Assembly (NCBI RefSeq): GCF_002002705.1
Contig: NZ_MUNS01000025.1
Location: forward strand, 62,001-126,000
Origin: Polaromonas sp. C04
GTDB taxonomy: Bacteria; Pseudomonadota; Gammaproteobacteria; Burkholderiales; Burkholderiaceae_C
Direction: 5' to 3'
Length of the DNA: 64,000 bases
The notes below the pieces were generated by a model. That model saw only the letters and a program-made list of their open reading frames with translations. It did no database searches and was not told the DNA's origin. Within the stretch, counting starts at the first letter, position 1. Each line of letters begins with the position of its first letter. Both the position numbers and the translations under genes were made by a program. Positions 16,696 through 25,752 of this stretch are shown here, piece after piece.

Positions 16696-18440
16696 CAGAA
16701 CAAAAAGTAGCGTTGTGTCATGGGCAGGCTGGCGGCGGGCTCGCACGTGAGCAAGCGGCCGTCGGCGCGCACTTCGTAAGTCTGCGCATCCACCTCCATC
16801 CGGGGGGCGTAGTCGTTGTGGATCATGTGGCGCTTGCCGAGGCCGCGAATGCCCCGCACGGCACTCAGGGGTTTGGCCAGCCCGAAACGCTCCTTGATGC
16901 CGGCCCGTAAACCGGCCTGCGACACAAATGTGAGCGAGGATTTGGCCAGCGCGCCGCCAAAGGCGCCGAACATCGGGCGGTAGTGCACGGGCTGCGGCGT
17001 CGGAATGGAGCCGTTGGGGTCGCCCATGGCCGCCATGGCGATGACGCCGCCCTTGAGGATGAGGGCGGGCTTGACGCCAAAAAACGCCGGCGACCAGAGC
17101 ACCAGATCGGCCCATTTGCCGATTTCAATCGAGCCCACCTCGTGCGCGACGCCGTGCGCGATCGCCGGATTGATGGTGAACTTGGCGGCATAGCGCTTGA
17201 CCCGGAAGTTGTCGTTGCGCTGCTGGGTCTCGACCGGCTCAGCCTGCCCGGGAGGAGCCAGCCAGCCGCGCTGCTGCTTCATCTTGTGCGCAGTCTGCCA
17301 GCAGCGGATGATGACCTCGCCGACCCGTCCCATCGCCTGCGAATCGCTGGAGAACATGCTGATGGCGCCAAGGTCATGCAGCACGTCCTCGGCCGCGATC
17401 GTCTCCTTGCGGATGCGGCTCTCGGCAAAGGCCAGATCCTCGGCGATGGCCGGATTCAGGTGGTGGCACACCATCAGCATGTCCACATGCTCGTCCAGCG
17501 TGTTGACCGTGTAGGGGCGCGTCGGATTGGTGGAGGAGGGCAGCACATTGGCTTCGCCCACGACTTTCAGAATGTCCGGTGCGTGACCGCCGCCCGCGCC
17601 CTCGGTGTGGAAGGTGTGGATGGTGCGGCCCTTGAAGGCGGCGATGGTGTCTTCCACGAAGCCGGACTCGTTCAGGGTGTCGGTGTGGATGGCGACCTGG
17701 ATGTCGGTGGCTTCGGCCACGTTCAGGCAGTTGTCGATGGCGGCCGGCGTGCTGCCCCAGTCCTCGTGCAGCTTCAATCCCATGACCCCGGCGTTGACCT
17801 GCTCGTGCAGGGCGCCCGGCAGGCTGGTGTTGCCCTTGCCCAGGAAACCCAGGTTCATCGGGAAGGCATCTGCTGCCTGCAGCATGCGCTCGATGTTCCA
17901 CGGGCCCGGCGTGCACGTGGTGGCCAGGGTGCCGGTGGCCGGGCCGGTGCCGCCACCGATCATGGTGGTCACGCCCGAGCTCAGCGCCTCCTCGATCTGC
18001 TGCGGCGAAATGAAATGAATATGGGTGTCGACGCCGCCGGCGGTGACGATGCGGCCCTCGCAGCTGATGATTTCCGTGCCGGGGCCGATGATCATGTCCA
18101 CGCCGCTCTGGGTGTCCGGGTTGCCCGCGTTGCCGATGGCCGCGATACGGCCGTCTTTCAGGCCGATGTCGGCCTTGACGATGCCCCAGTGGTCGATGAT
18201 CAGCGCGTTCGTCAGTACGGTGTCCATGGCTCCTGCAGCGCGCGTGCGCTGGCTCTGCGCCATCCCGTCGCGGATGGTCTTGCCGCCGCCGAACTTCACT
18301 TCCTCGCCGTAGCCGCCGCCGCGCAGGGTGAAGTCCTGCTCCACCTCGATGATCAGGTCCGTATCCGCAAGCCGGACCCGGTCGCCCACCGTGGGGCCGA
18401 AGATTTCGGCATAGGCGCGCCGCCCGATGCGGGCCATCAC
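16695..18440 (-). CDS. ureC: Urease subunit alpha (catalytic)
   Basis: A 581-residue catalytic subunit, roughly ten residues longer than usual; the extra residues are mainly in a loop around [15 protein letters not shown]. Nickel ligands are visible as THIHF (about residues 140 and 142), the carbamylated lysine in GLKLHEDWG (about residue 223), and [10 protein letters not shown] and [15 protein letters not shown] downstream. The mobile flap with the active-site Cys/His pair is MVCHHLNP (about residue 325). It hydrolyses urea to ammonia and carbamate in the cytoplasm. It overlaps ureB by four bases. Confidence 0.97.
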   Translation of the reverse strand: MMARIGRRAYAEIFGPTVGDRVRLADTDLIIEVEQDFTLRGGGYGEEVKFGGGKTIRDGMAQSQRTRAAGAMDTVLTNALIIDHWGIVKADIGLKDGRIAAIGNAGNPDTQSGVDMIIGPGTEIISCEGRIVTAGGVDTHIHFISPQQIEEALSSGVTTMIGGGTGPATGTLATTCTPGPWNIERMLQAADAFPMNLGFLGKGNTSLPGALHEQVNAGVMGLKLHEDWGSTPAAIDNCLNVAEATDIQVAIHTDTLNESGFVEDTIAAFKGRTIHTFHTEGAGGGHAPDILKVVGEANVLPSSTNPTRPYTVNTLDEHVDMLMVCHHLNPAIAEDLAFAESRIRKETIAAEDVLHDLGAISMFSSDSQAMGRVGEVIIRCWQTAHKMKQQRGWLAPPGQAEPVETQQRNDNFRVKRYAAKFTINPAIAHGVAHEVGSIEIGKWADLVLWSPAFFGVKPALILKGGVIAMAAMGDPNGSIPTPQPVHYRPMFGAFGGALAKSSLTFVSQAGLRAGIKERFGLAKPLSAVRGIRGLGKRHMIHNDYAPRMEVDAQTYEVRADGRLLTCEPAASLPMTQRYFLF

Positions 18441-18766
18441 ACGACTCCCCTGGGCGGCGTATTGAGCGCCCCCATGACGTCGCCGTGAAAGCCGAACACG
18501 CGGCGCTCCCCGGCGTAGTCCACCAGTTCCACCGTGCGCTGCTGGCCCGGCTCGAAACGCACGGCGGTGCCGGAGGTGATGTTCAGGCGCATGCCGCGCG
18601 CCGCGCCGCGGTCGAAGCGCAGCGCGGCGTTGGTTTCCGCGAAGTGGTAGTGCGAGCCGACCTGAATGGGCCGGTCGCCCGTGTTTTCCACCACCATGGG
18701 GAGCGTGCGGCGTCCCACGTTGAGCGCGTGCTCGCCATCGTCGATGAAGAGTTCCCCGGGGATCAT
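18437..18766 (-). CDS. ureB: Urease subunit beta
   Basis: A 109-residue structural subunit: [18 protein letters not shown] at the start, then [16 protein letters not shown] and [16 protein letters not shown], the canonical UreB signatures. It assembles with UreA and UreC into the (alpha-beta-gamma)3 urease. It follows ureJ by 10 bp and overlaps ureC. Confidence 0.96.
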   Translation of the reverse strand: MIPGELFIDDGEHALNVGRRTLPMVVENTGDRPIQVGSHYHFAETNAALRFDRGAARGMRLNITSGTAVRFEPGQQRTVELVDYAGERRVFGFHGDVMGALNTPPRGVV

Positions 18767-18776
18767 GGGTGTCCCT

Positions 18777-19373
18777 TCAGGCCAGTTGCATCAGCAACGC
18801 GCCGCCGAGCGTGCTGACGGCGCCGCCGGCCAGGCGCGGCCACCACGGGCTGCGCGAGCGCAGCGCCAGGCCCAGCCCCAGGCCGGTGATATGCAGGGCG
18901 GCCGTGCACAGCAGCATGCCGGCCAGGGTGGGCCAGATGCTGGCGTCACCCGCGAGTTCCGAGCCATGCGCCACGCCATGAAACACCGCAAACAAGCCGA
19001 CCAGCGCCGCCGCCAGCGCCGCGGGTGCGTGTGTCCGCGTCGCCACCAGCAGTCCCAGGACCAGCAGGGATGCGGCGATCATGGGCTCCACCGCGGGCAG
19101 TCGCAGCCCCGCCAGCCCGATCAGCGCGCCGACCAGCAGCATGGACACGAAGGCCAGCGGCGTGACCCACAGGCGGCGCGCCGTCAGCGCGCTCCACAGG
19201 CCGACCGACAGCATGGCGCCCAGGTGATCGGCTCCGGTCAGCGGGTGCAGCAGGCCTGCCACAAACCCCCTGGCGTGATGGGCGCCCCCGTCCAGTCCGG
19301 TATGCGCCAGCGCCCAGACGGGCAGCAGCGCCGCCAGGCCCAACAGGAAGGTGCGGATGTGTCGTGAAGTCAT
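18777..19373 (-). CDS. ureJ: HupE/UreJ family nickel permease-like protein
   Basis: A 198-residue membrane protein with a signal-like N-terminus and about six helices. [12 protein letters not shown] and [10 protein letters not shown] are the conserved histidine motifs of the HupE/UreJ family of secondary nickel (or cobalt) transporters. Its place between ureA and ureB fits nickel supply to urease. It is 33 bp downstream of ureA. Confidence 0.9.
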   Translation of the reverse strand: MTSRHIRTFLLGLAALLPVWALAHTGLDGGAHHARGFVAGLLHPLTGADHLGAMLSVGLWSALTARRLWVTPLAFVSMLLVGALIGLAGLRLPAVEPMIAASLLVLGLLVATRTHAPAALAAALVGLFAVFHGVAHGSELAGDASIWPTLAGMLLCTAALHITGLGLGLALRSRSPWWPRLAGGAVSTLGGALLMQLA

Positions 19374-19406
19374 GCCGGGATCTCCATGGATAGTGGGGTG
19401 GGACCA

Positions 19407-19709
19407 TCAGACGATGGGCTGGTGCACCGTGACCAGTTTGGTGCCGTCGGGAAAGGTGGCTTCCACCTGGATGTCGGCGATCATCTCGGCGATGCCGTCC
19501 ATCACGTCGGCACGCGTCAGGATGGTGCGGCCTTCGCTCATGAGCTGTGCCACCGTCTTGCCGTCGCGCGCACCCTCCATGACCGCGGCGGAGATCAGTG
19601 CCACGGCCTCGGGGTAGTTGAGCCTGAGTCCGCGCGCACGCCGGCGCTCGGCCAGCAGGGCGGCCGTGAAGATCAGCAGCTTGTCTTTTTCGCGTGGCGT
19701 CAGTTCCAT
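19407..19709 (-). CDS. ureA: Urease subunit gamma
   Basis: A 100-residue subunit: [20 protein letters not shown] at the N-terminus, [14 protein letters not shown] and [15 protein letters not shown] are the standard UreA signatures. It is the first gene of the ureA-J-B-C-E-F-G operon. A good sigma-54 promoter match lies about 45-60 bp upstream on this strand, so nitrogen control is likely. Confidence 0.96.
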   Translation of the reverse strand: MELTPREKDKLLIFTAALLAERRRARGLRLNYPEAVALISAAVMEGARDGKTVAQLMSEGRTILTRADVMDGIAEMIADIQVEATFPDGTKLVTVHQPIV

Positions 19710-19751
19710 GGGGTGCAGATCAGGTCAGGCGGAATGGGCAATTCATTGTGC

Positions 19752-19767
19752 AGCAACTTGCGTTCCA
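19752..19767 (-). promoter_or_regulatory. Sigma-54 promoter for the ureA operon
   Basis: On the minus strand TGGAACGCAAGTTGCT matches the sigma-54 consensus (TGGCACG, N4, TTGCW) with a single mismatch. The invariant GG and GC are separated by exactly 10 bases. A transcript starting about 12 bases past the GC would begin near 19741, some 30 bases before the ureA ATG. Confidence 0.7.
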
Positions 19768-19819
19768 GGCACACCCCCGGCGCATTTTTCAGGTGCGGCC
19801 CCGCCGTCTGGCATCCAAC

Positions 19820-19834
19820 GCACCTTGCAGGTGC
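19820..19834. promoter_or_regulatory. NtrC (NRI) binding palindrome
   Basis: GCACC-TTGCA-GGTGC is a perfect copy of the NtrC enhancer consensus GCACC-N5-GGTGC. It is centred about 107 bases upstream of the predicted urtA start and about 86 upstream of the predicted ureA start, both typical distances for an NtrC enhancer. Additional GGTGC half sites lie nearby (about 19792, 19840 and 19852). Confidence 0.72.
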
Positions 19835-19907
19835 CGCGCGGTGCCCGAAACGGTGCGTTCGTGAGCGATTTCGACGACTGCACGCTCGCGAGCGGGACGC
19901 ACGGGCC

Positions 19908-19923
19908 TGGCATGGAGCTTGCT
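19908..19923 (+). promoter_or_regulatory. Sigma-54 promoter for urtABCDE
   Basis: TGGCATGGAGCTTGCT matches TGGCAYG-N4-TTGCW without mismatch, with GG and GC 10 bases apart. Transcription would start near 19934, about 40 bases before the urtA ATG, which has GGAGAAGAG as ribosome binding site. Confidence 0.75.
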
Positions 19924-19972
19924 GATACCGGGTCGATCTGATTGTGGATCGCAACTTTCTTGGAGAAGAGAA

Positions 19973-21250
19973 ATGAACCGACGAGGGAATCTCAAGGCGG
20001 TCGCCGTAGCGGCTGCCGTTGCCAGCGGCGCGTTTGCCTTTGCGCCCCAGGCGTTCGCACAGGACACCATCAAGGTTGGCATCCTGCATTCGCTGTCGGG
20101 CACGATGGCGATTTCGGAGACGGCGCTGAAAGACATGGCGTTGATGACCATCGAGGACATCAACAAGCATGGCGGTGTCATGGGCAAGCAGCTCGAGCCC
20201 GTGGTGGTCGACCCGGCGTCCAACTGGCCGCTGTTCGCCGAGAAGACCAAGCAGCTGCTGGGGCAGGACAAGGTGGCCGTGATCTTCGGCTGCTGGACCT
20301 CGGTGTCGCGCAAGTCGGTGCTGCCGGTCATCGAGGAAATGAACGGCCTGCTGTTCTACCCGGTGCAATACGAAGGCGAAGAGCTCAGCAAGAACGTGTT
20401 CTACACCGGCGCCGCGCCCAATCAGCAGGCCATCCCCGCGGTGGAATACCTGATGAGCAAGGAGGGTGGGGGTGCCAAGCGCTTCGTGCTGCTGGGCACC
20501 GACTACGTGTACCCGCGCACCACCAACAAGATCCTGCGCGCCTTCCTGCACAGCAAGGGCGTGAAGGACTCCGACATCGACGAGAAGTACACGCCCTTCG
20601 GTCACAGCGACTACCAGACCATCGTGGCCGACATCAAGAAGTTCTCGCAGGGCGGCAAGACGGCCGTGATCTCCACCATCAATGGCGATTCCAACGTGCC
20701 CTTCTACAAGGAACTCGGCAACGCCGGCCTGAAGGCCAAGGACGTACCGGTGGTGGCCTTCTCGGTGGGCGAAGAGGAACTGCGCGGCGTCGACGCCAAG
20801 CCGCTGGTGGGGCATCTGGCTGCGTGGAACTACTTCATGTCGCTCAAAAACCCGACCAATGCCGCCTTCATCAAGCAGTGGAGCGAATACGCCAAAGCCA
20901 GGAAGCTGCCGGGACAGGCGGACAAGCCGCTGACCAATGACCCGATGGAAGCGACATGGATCGGCATCCATATGTGGAAGCAGGCCGTGGAGAAGGCGAA
21001 ATCCACCGACACCGACAAGGTGATCGCGGCAATGGCGGGTCAGACCTTCAAGGCGCCCGACGGATTCACCGTCGAGATGGACCCGAAGAACCACCACCTG
21101 CACAAGCCGGTGTTCATCGGCGAGATTCGCGCCGACGGCCAGTTCAGCGTGGTGTGGAGGACGCCCGCGCCGATCAAGGCCCAGCCCTGGAGTCCCTACA
21201 TCGAAGGCGACGACAAGAAGCCCGACTATCCGGCCGGCAAGTCGTCCTGA
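19973..21250 (+). CDS. urtA: Urea ABC transporter substrate-binding protein UrtA
   Basis: A 425-residue periplasmic protein. Residues 1-28 form a signal peptide ending AFAQD. The mature part (TIKVGILHSLSGTMAIS, CWTSVSRKSVLPV, FYPVQYEGEE) matches UrtA-type amide/urea receptors of the LivJ-like type I fold. It is the first of five urt genes and diverges from ureA across a 263-bp regulatory region with sigma-54 and NtrC sites. The ATG at 19973 is chosen for its GGAG ribosome binding site and the signal peptide. Confidence 0.94.
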   Translation: MNRRGNLKAVAVAAAVASGAFAFAPQAFAQDTIKVGILHSLSGTMAISETALKDMALMTIEDINKHGGVMGKQLEPVVVDPASNWPLFAEKTKQLLGQDKVAVIFGCWTSVSRKSVLPVIEEMNGLLFYPVQYEGEELSKNVFYTGAAPNQQAIPAVEYLMSKEGGGAKRFVLLGTDYVYPRTTNKILRAFLHSKGVKDSDIDEKYTPFGHSDYQTIVADIKKFSQGGKTAVISTINGDSNVPFYKELGNAGLKAKDVPVVAFSVGEEELRGVDAKPLVGHLAAWNYFMSLKNPTNAAFIKQWSEYAKARKLPGQADKPLTNDPMEATWIGIHMWKQAVEKAKSTDTDKVIAAMAGQTFKAPDGFTVEMDPKNHHLHKPVFIGEIRADGQFSVVWRTPAPIKAQPWSPYIEGDDKKPDYPAGKSS

Positions 21251-21287
21251 GCAGGCGGGCGCCGGCCATTCCCTGGTGAGATTCTTC

Positions 21288-22868
21288 ATGCTTCGGCGAT
21301 CGATCCAGGCCGTGTTGGCGGCGCTGCTGATGGCAGGTGCCGCTCACGCGCTCACGCCCGATGAGGCCGTGGCCATGGCAACCGGCGAGACCGGCGACCG
21401 TGTGGCGGCCATCAACAAGGCGGTCCTGAGCGCCGATGCGAAAACGGCCGACTTCCTTCAGGCCCTGGCCGACGATGCGGTCAAGACCACCCCCACCCAC
21501 GTCTATGTCATGAAGGACGAGAAAGGCTACGACCCCGTCACCGGCAACCCGCTGCGGGTACCCGACGACGCAGAGGATGTGATCAACAACAACCTGCTGC
21601 GCAGCACGCTCGACTCCGCGATGGCGGCACTCAAGCTGTCCAGTCTTGATGAGAAGGTGCGTGCGGACGCGGTGCAGACGCTGCTCAACGAGCCCGACGA
21701 ATCGCGCCTGCCGCTGGTGGAGAAGGCGCTGGCGGCCGAAAGCAATCCCCAGATCAAGGCCAGGCTCGAGCGCGTGCGCGCTGCCAGCATGCTCGACAGC
21801 CTTGATAAGGCGCACCGGCTCGAAGCAGCCGCCACACTGGGGAATAGCCGCAGCCCCGAGGTCAAACTGCTGCTCAACGAGCGCCTGGGCAAGGAAGACG
21901 ACGCTGCGGTCAAGGCGGCGCTGCGGGCGGCGGTGCGCAGCATCGACAGCCGGCTGGTCTGGGGCGACCGCATCAACGCCATTTTCAGCGGCATCAGCCT
22001 GGGCTCGGTACTGCTGCTCGCCGCGCTCGGCCTGGCGATCACCTACGGCCTGATGGGCGTCATCAACATGGCGCACGGTGAGCTGATCATGATTGGTGCC
22101 TATGCCACCTATGTGATGCAGGGACTGTTCCAGAAATACCTGCCGGCGGCGGCCTTTGGCTGGTACCTGGTGGCGGCGATTCCGGTCGCGTTCCTGGCGT
22201 CGGCGCTGGTCGGTGCGCTGCTGGAGCGCGGCGTGATCCGTTTCCTGTATGGCCGGCCGCTCGAAACACTGCTCGCCACCTGGGGCATCAGCCTGGTGCT
22301 GCAGCAAGGGGTGCGCTCGCTGTTCGGCGCCCAGAACGTGGGTGTCGAAAACCCGGGCTGGATGAGCGGAGGTTTCACCATGCTCGGCAACGTCACGCTG
22401 CCATGGAACCGTATCTGCATCATCATTTTCGCGGCACTGGTGCTGCTCGCGATGGGCTGGCTGATCGGCCGCACGCGGCTCGGCCTGTTCGTGCGCGGTG
22501 TCACGCAAAACCGGCCGATCGCATCCTGCATGGGCGTGAATACGGCGCACGTCGACACCTACGCGTTCGCGCTGGGCTCCGGTATCGCGGGGCTCGCGGG
22601 CTGTGCGCTTTCGCAGATCGGCAATGTCGGACCCGACCTCGGCCAGAGCTACATCGTCGATTCGTTCATGGTCGTGGTGATGGGTGGTGTCGGCCAGCTC
22701 GCCGGCACCGTGTATGCGGCCATGGGCCTGGGCATTCTCAACAAGTTCATCGAGGGCTGGGCCGGCGCCGTGCTCGCAAAGATCGCGGTGCTCGTTTTCA
22801 TCATCATCTTCATCCAGAAGCGTCCCCAGGGCATCTTCGCCATGCGGGGCCGCAGCGCGGAAACATGA
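21288..22868 (+). CDS. urtB: Urea ABC transporter permease UrtB
   Basis: A 526-residue protein: a signal-like N-terminus, then an extracytoplasmic helical, HEAT-like extension (about residues 25-210) rich in Ala/Glu/Leu repeats, then a LivH-type permease of about eight helices, with GLAITYGLMGVINMAHGE and VVVMGGVGQLAGTVYAA as signatures. The long N-terminal extension is normal for UrtB. ATG at 21288 is preferred to a GTG four codons upstream because of the closer GGTGAG. An R2-like repeat follows the stop. Confidence 0.93.
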   Translation: MLRRSIQAVLAALLMAGAAHALTPDEAVAMATGETGDRVAAINKAVLSADAKTADFLQALADDAVKTTPTHVYVMKDEKGYDPVTGNPLRVPDDAEDVINNNLLRSTLDSAMAALKLSSLDEKVRADAVQTLLNEPDESRLPLVEKALAAESNPQIKARLERVRAASMLDSLDKAHRLEAAATLGNSRSPEVKLLLNERLGKEDDAAVKAALRAAVRSIDSRLVWGDRINAIFSGISLGSVLLLAALGLAITYGLMGVINMAHGELIMIGAYATYVMQGLFQKYLPAAAFGWYLVAAIPVAFLASALVGALLERGVIRFLYGRPLETLLATWGISLVLQQGVRSLFGAQNVGVENPGWMSGGFTMLGNVTLPWNRICIIIFAALVLLAMGWLIGRTRLGLFVRGVTQNRPIASCMGVNTAHVDTYAFALGSGIAGLAGCALSQIGNVGPDLGQSYIVDSFMVVVMGGVGQLAGTVYAAMGLGILNKFIEGWAGAVLAKIAVLVFIIIFIQKRPQGIFAMRGRSAET

Positions 22869-22870
22869 CC

Positions 22871-22985
22871 CACCCCTGTTGCCTGCTCACTTCGTGTAGC
22901 CGCCTCCCCCCTCAAGGGGGCGACACCAGCGGCCCGGCCAAGCCGGTTCCGCGGTGTCACTGGAACGGGCTTCGCTTCGCTTGCC
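22871..22985 (+). repeat. Long GC-rich repeat (R2-related) between urtB and urtC
   Basis: About 115 bp holding a CCCCCT-CAA-GGGGG hairpin, then CGACACCAGCGGCCCGGCC, AAGCCGGTTCCGCGGTGTCA and CTTCGCTTCGCTTGCC. I recall this string as a common intergenic repeat in Comamonadaceae. It replaces the usual overlap or short gap between urtB and urtC. The hairpin could pause or cleave the urt mRNA. Confidence 0.55.
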
Positions 22986-22998
22986 TTGATCTGCCGCC

Positions 22999-24102
22999 AT
23001 GACTCGGATCTCACTTCCTCCACAGACGCAGCTCTTCAATGCCGGGGGCTGGGTTGCATTCTGCGTGGCGTTGATCGCGGTGTGCGCCGTCGCGCCGCTG
23101 CTGAACCTGGTGGTGCCCCGGGGCAGTCTGTTCCACCTGAGCGACTACGCGGTGGCCCTGGTCGGCAAGATCATGTGCTACGCCATCTGCGCGCTCGCGA
23201 TGGACCTGATCTGGGGCTATACCGGCATTCTGAGCCTGGGGCATGGTGTGTTTTTTGCGCTCGGCGGCTATGCGATGGGCATGTACCTCATGCGCCAGAT
23301 CGGCCGTGACGGCAACTACAAGAGCGACCTGCCCGACTTCATGGTGTTCCTCGACTGGAAGGCGCTGCCCTGGCACTGGACCTTCAGTGGCAGCTTCGTC
23401 GCCACCCTGTTCCTGATCGTCGCGGTGCCCGGTCTCGTGGCCTTCGTGTTCGGCTACTTCGCGTTCCGCTCGCGCATCAAGGGCGTGTACTTCTCCATCA
23501 TCACGCAGGCCATGACCTACGCCGCGATGCTGCTGTTCTTCCGCAACGAAACCGGTTTCGGCGGCAACAACGGGTTTACCGATTTCAAGCGGATCCTGGG
23601 CATGCCGATTGCGACCCCGGCCATGCGCATGACGCTGTTCGTTCTTACTGGCCTGACGCTGCTGGCCTTCTTCCTGTTCGCACGCTGGCTGGTGCGCAGC
23701 AAATTCGGCCGCGTGCTGCAGGCCATCCGCGACGCCGAGACGCGCGTCATGTTCTCGGGTTACAACCCCATCGGCTACAAGCTCACCATCTGGGTCATCT
23801 CGGCCATCATGTGCGGCGTCGCCGGCGCGCTGTACGTGCCGCAGGTGGGCATCATCAATCCCGGCGAAATGAGTCCGGCCAACTCGATCGAGATCGCGAT
23901 CTGGGCGGCGGTGGGGGGGCGCGCCACCTTGATCGGCCCGATCATTGGGGCCTTCATCGTGAACGGCGCCAAGAGCTGGCTGACCGAGGCGTATCCCGAA
24001 TTCTGGCTGTATTTCCTGGGCGCCCTGTTCATCGCGGTGACGCTGTTCTTGCCGGATGGCGTGGTCGGCCTGGTCAGGAAGCTCAAGGAAGGTTTGAGAT
24101 GA
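22999..24102 (+). CDS. urtC: Urea ABC transporter permease UrtC
   Basis: A 367-residue LivM-type permease with about nine hydrophobic helices; CALAMDLIWGYTGILSLGHG and RSRIKGVYFSIITQAMTYA are conserved, and GRATLIGPIIGAFIVNGAKS lies near the C-terminus. It forms the channel with UrtB. No good ribosome binding site precedes the ATG; the leader is formed by the repeat, which may lower urtC translation. The stop overlaps urtD (ATGA). Confidence 0.93.
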   Translation: MTRISLPPQTQLFNAGGWVAFCVALIAVCAVAPLLNLVVPRGSLFHLSDYAVALVGKIMCYAICALAMDLIWGYTGILSLGHGVFFALGGYAMGMYLMRQIGRDGNYKSDLPDFMVFLDWKALPWHWTFSGSFVATLFLIVAVPGLVAFVFGYFAFRSRIKGVYFSIITQAMTYAAMLLFFRNETGFGGNNGFTDFKRILGMPIATPAMRMTLFVLTGLTLLAFFLFARWLVRSKFGRVLQAIRDAETRVMFSGYNPIGYKLTIWVISAIMCGVAGALYVPQVGIINPGEMSPANSIEIAIWAAVGGRATLIGPIIGAFIVNGAKSWLTEAYPEFWLYFLGALFIAVTLFLPDGVVGLVRKLKEGLR

Positions 24103-24974
24103 CGCCCGACCTGCTGGAGGAAGGCGCGCGCCGCGTCGAGGCACATGCACAACTGGAGCAGCAGGGCCGGACCGCCTCCGGCGGGCGCGCGGCCGGTTTC
24201 GGCCGGGTCGCGACGCCGGGCGAGGTTGACGTCACGCACGGCCGCATTCTTTACCTGGAGGATGTGAGTGTGAGCTTCGACGGTTTCAAGGCGATCAACA
24301 AGCTGTCGCTCGACATCGCACCGGGTGAATTGCGCTGCATCATCGGCCCCAATGGCGCTGGCAAGACGACGATGATGGACATCATCACCGGCAAGACCCG
24401 GCCCGACGAAGGCACGGTGTTCTTTGGCAGCACCATCGACCTGCTGCGCTACAAGGAGGCCGAAATCGCCCAGCTCGGCATCGGCCGCAAGTTCCAGAAG
24501 CCCACCGTGTTCGAGCGGTTGACCGTGTTTGAAAACCTGGAACTGGCGCTCAAGACGGCCAAGGACGTGGCGTCATCCCTGTTCTTCAAGCTCGACTCGG
24601 CGCAAAGCGACCGGCTCGCCGAGGTGCTGCGCACCATTCACCTGTCCGACAGTGTGGCGCGCAGGGCGGGCAATTTGAGCCACGGCCAGAAGCAGTGGCT
24701 GGAGATCGGCATGCTGCTGATGCAGGCCCCCAGGCTGCTGCTGCTCGACGAGCCCGTGGCCGGCATGACCGACGAGGAGAGCGCGCGCACGGCCGAGCTG
24801 TTCCTCTCGCTCAAAGGCAAGCACTCGCTGATGGTGGTGGAGCACGACATGAGCTTCATCAAATCCATCTCCGAGATCGTGACTGTGCTGTGCGATGGAT
24901 CGGTGCTGGCGCAGGGCACGCTGGACCAGGTGCAAGCCGACGAACGCGTGATCGAGGTCTACCTGGGAAGGTGA
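24099..24974 (+). CDS. urtD: Urea ABC transporter ATP-binding protein UrtD
   Basis: A 291-residue ATPase: Walker A GPNGAGKTTMMD, signature LSHGQKQWLEIG, Walker B LLLLDEPVAGMT, and VVEHDMSFI with the switch histidine. The first 45 residues before the ABC core are a low-complexity extension (start MTPDLLEEGARRVEAHAQ). Start at 24099 overlaps the urtC stop. It energises urea import together with UrtE. Confidence 0.94.
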   Translation: MTPDLLEEGARRVEAHAQLEQQGRTASGGRAAGFGRVATPGEVDVTHGRILYLEDVSVSFDGFKAINKLSLDIAPGELRCIIGPNGAGKTTMMDIITGKTRPDEGTVFFGSTIDLLRYKEAEIAQLGIGRKFQKPTVFERLTVFENLELALKTAKDVASSLFFKLDSAQSDRLAEVLRTIHLSDSVARRAGNLSHGQKQWLEIGMLLMQAPRLLLLDEPVAGMTDEESARTAELFLSLKGKHSLMVVEHDMSFIKSISEIVTVLCDGSVLAQGTLDQVQADERVIEVYLGR

Positions 24975-24978
24975 TGAC

Positions 24979-25683
24979 ATGCTGAACGTCAGGAACATCA
25001 ACCAGTACTATGGCGGCTCGCACATCCTGCGCGATGTAAGCCTGCAGGTCCACCTGGGCCGGGTCACCGTGCTGCTGGGTCGCAACGGCGTGGGCAAGAC
25101 CACGCTGCTCAAGAGTCTGATGGGGCTGGTTCCCATCAAGACCGGCAGCATCGAATTCGACGGCAAGGCGATCCACCATGCCGCGCCTTACGAACGCGCG
25201 CGCGCCGGTATCGGCTTCGTGCCGCAAGGGCGCGAAATCTTCGCGCGGCTCACGGTGCAGGACAACCTGCGCATGGGGCTGGCGTACAAGAGCGCCAGCA
25301 CGCCGATCCCCGCCGAGCTCTACGAGCTGTTCCCCGTGCTCAAGCAGATGCTGGGCCGGCGCGGCGGCGACCTCTCGGGCGGCCAGCAGCAGCAACTCGC
25401 GATCGCACGCGCGCTGGCAGCCAAGCCGAAGCTGTTGATCCTGGATGAGCCCACCGAAGGCATTCAGCCCAGCATCATCAAGGACATCGCCCGCGTGATC
25501 CGCGGCCTGGCCGACCACGGCCTGAACGGGGAAAAGGTGGCCATCCTGCTGGTGGAGCAGTACTACGACTTCGCGCAGGACCTGGCCGACGACTACCTGG
25601 TCATGGAGCGCGGCGAGTTCGTTGCGCGCGGGCAGGGCAAGGATATGCAAGCCGATGGCGTGCGGCGCCTGGTGGCCATCTGA
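24979..25683 (+). CDS. urtE: Urea ABC transporter ATP-binding protein UrtE
   Basis: A 234-residue ATPase of the LivF type: Walker A GRNGVGKTTLLK, signature LSGGQQQQLAIARAL, Walker B LLILDEPTEGIQPS, and LLVEQYYDF, where the usual switch His is Gln, as is common in UrtE/LivF. It follows urtD by 4 bp and is the last urt gene. A long hairpin lies just after its stop. Confidence 0.94.
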   Translation: MLNVRNINQYYGGSHILRDVSLQVHLGRVTVLLGRNGVGKTTLLKSLMGLVPIKTGSIEFDGKAIHHAAPYERARAGIGFVPQGREIFARLTVQDNLRMGLAYKSASTPIPAELYELFPVLKQMLGRRGGDLSGGQQQQLAIARALAAKPKLLILDEPTEGIQPSIIKDIARVIRGLADHGLNGEKVAILLVEQYYDFAQDLADDYLVMERGEFVARGQGKDMQADGVRRLVAI

Positions 25684-25688
25684 GCACC

Positions 25689-25732
25689 GGTGATGCCGCG
25701 CCGCGCGGGCTGGCCAGGGGCGGCGCATCACC
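25689..25732. terminator. Long imperfect hairpin after urtE
   Basis: GGTGATGC (25689-25696) pairs with GCATCACC (25725-25732), followed inward by two mismatches and a further GC-rich run. There is no T-run. It lies between convergent urtE and the glycosyltransferase and may end both transcripts. Confidence 0.4.
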
Positions 25733-25752
25733 TCCGGCAAGTCAACGGCGGG

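Noticed and set aside
19700-21289. Long minus-strand frame opposite urtA
   Set aside because: It is the antisense of urtA and of the divergent promoter region; no family sequence.
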